A DNA stretch of 64,000 nucleotides from Suilimivivens sp964402925 (lineage in GTDB: Bacteria > Bacillota > Clostridia > Lachnospirales > Lachnospiraceae): contig CAYOED010000003.1 in assembly GCA_964402925.1 (NCBI GenBank), positions 1 through 64,000 of the forward strand, given 5' to 3'. The position numbers and the translations under genes were made by a program. The notes below the pieces were generated by a model. That model searched no databases, had not been told where the DNA came from, and was given only the letters and a program-made list of their open reading frames with translations. Below are positions 63,383-64,000 of the stretch, piece by piece (the first letter of the stretch is position 1; each line of letters begins with the position of its first letter).

Positions 63383-64000
63383 TCATAAGCAACACATTCG
63401 CCGATTTGACAAAATTCTGTAAAAACTTTTCGCCATTTTCTCAATGCTGTAATTGTGTAGCACAAATTCTCGATTTTCCCTTATCAATTGCCTGTACGAT
63501 TCTTCAGATAATTCCTGTACATATTTTATGCAAGCATCAATCTCTTCCGGATTCTTAATCCCAAACCTCAGTCTCGGATTTTTTACCAAATCCCGCTCTA
63601 CGCCTATGTCAGATACAATAACGGGTCTGCCATATGCATATGCTTCCAAGACAACATTCGGCGTTCCTTCTGCTAATGACGGTAAAACAATCAAATCCGC
63701 TTTCTCATATTCCTTTTCCAAATTTTCCACATGACCTAAAAATTCAACTTGATCATAAAGATTGTGCTTGCTTACAAACTGTTTCATTTTATTTTGATAT
63801 GTCTTGTCCAGTTCTAATCCAGCAAAGATTATTTTTCTTTTGATATCTGGATATTTTTTTATATAATGAAGAAGCAACATTTGATTCTTGTCTGGCGATA
63901 TCCTCGCTGGAACAAGTATCCTGCAGATTTCCCGATTTTCTTTAACTGGTAACTGCGAAACTATCGGTTTCCCATTCCTAATTAGTTTCACCTTTCTCCC
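63383..64000 (-). CDS. GT4 family glycosyltransferase, C-terminal part (cut by window edge)
   Basis: The open frame runs off the window. The visible 205 or so residues are the C-terminal donor-binding half of a GT-B enzyme: CRILVPARISPDKNQMLLL, VEFLGHVENLEKEYEKADLIV and PSLAEGTPNVVLEAYAYG with the E-x7-E motif. A GTG at 63991 is probably internal. It is the first gene seen of the long minus-strand operon. Whether it carries the Rossmann module at its N-terminus cannot be seen. Confidence 0.85.
   Translation of the reverse strand, partial: GRKVKLIRNGKPIVSQLPVKENREICRILVPARISPDKNQMLLLHYIKKYPDIKRKIIFAGLELDKTYQNKMKQFVSKHNLYDQVEFLGHVENLEKEYEKADLIVLPSLAEGTPNVVLEAYAYGRPVIVSDIGVERDLVKNPRLRFGIKNPEEIDACIKYVQELSEESYRQLIRENREFVLHNYSIEKMAKSFYRILSNRRMCCL

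Noticed and set aside
1..64000. CRISPR arrays, rRNA and tRNA genes
   Set aside because: No regularly spaced repeats, no rRNA sequence and no tRNA cloverleaf were noticed on reading. A tRNAscan run would settle the tRNA point.

Overview
The window looks like chromosomal DNA of a motile, low- to medium-GC Firmicute of the Lachnospiraceae type (Clostridium cluster XIVa). The grounds are an rpmG-secE-nusG-rplK-rplA-rplJ-rplL-rpoB-rpoC-rpsL order on the minus strand, strong sigma-A promoters and GGAGG ribosome sites, a sigma-28 (FliA/SigD) flagellar regulon with fliW-csrA beside the late flagellar genes, and Rpn-type and AAA/PD-(D/E)XK proteins typical of this family. I cannot name a species from sequence alone. 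REGION 1 (1-14.3 kb, minus strand) is the transcription/translation core: rpmG, secE, nusG, rplK, rplA, an inserted capA-like gene, an L10 leader with attenuator, rplJ, rplL, then a 640-bp spacer, rpoB, rpoC, a terminator, rpsL and the first codons of rpsG. The spacer before rpoB holds two inverted copies of an approximately 138-bp structured repeat whose stems covary between copies. REGION 2 (14.5-20.2 kb) is accessory: a FliD-like protein, UDP-galactopyranose mutase (glf), two small HTH regulators, a CgeB-like glycosyltransferase and an Rpn-type nuclease. REGION 3 (20.5-31.3 kb, plus strand) is a glycosyltransferase island running up to the flagellin gene: two GT2 enzymes with nearly identical N-termini, a TPR-GT2-methyltransferase fusion, an O-fucosyltransferase-like protein, a GT11 enzyme, two GT2-TPR enzymes and two CgeB-like enzymes. 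A role in flagellin glycosylation is inferred from position. REGION 4 (31.3-44.5 kb, minus strand) is the late flagellar block: fliC, fliD, fliS, a FliT-like chaperone, flaG, csrA, fliW, flgL, two flgK paralogues, flgN and flgM. Three sigma-28 promoters are readable (before flgM, flaG and fliC), and the fliC leader carries a long hairpin. An AAA/PD-(D/E)XK gene between fliC and fliT is split by an in-frame amber codon. REGION 5 (44.5-46.8 kb) holds uracil permease and uracil phosphoribosyltransferase, divergently transcribed. REGION 6 (46.9-64.0 kb, minus strand, running off the window) is a second glycan operon: a CDP-pentitol cassette (TarJ-like, TarI-like and a pentulose-phosphate epimerase), a HAD protein, GT2 and GT4 glycosyltransferases, FkbM and class I methyltransferases, and two small proteins. 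Eleven of the 12 consecutive genes from 49.4 to 63.4 kb carry the same small Rossmann module (aliphatic-Y/F-G-x-G-x-x-G, then an acidic D-N/S/K motif), attached to unrelated catalytic domains at either end or standing alone. That recurring module and the twin structured repeats are the most unusual features of the window.
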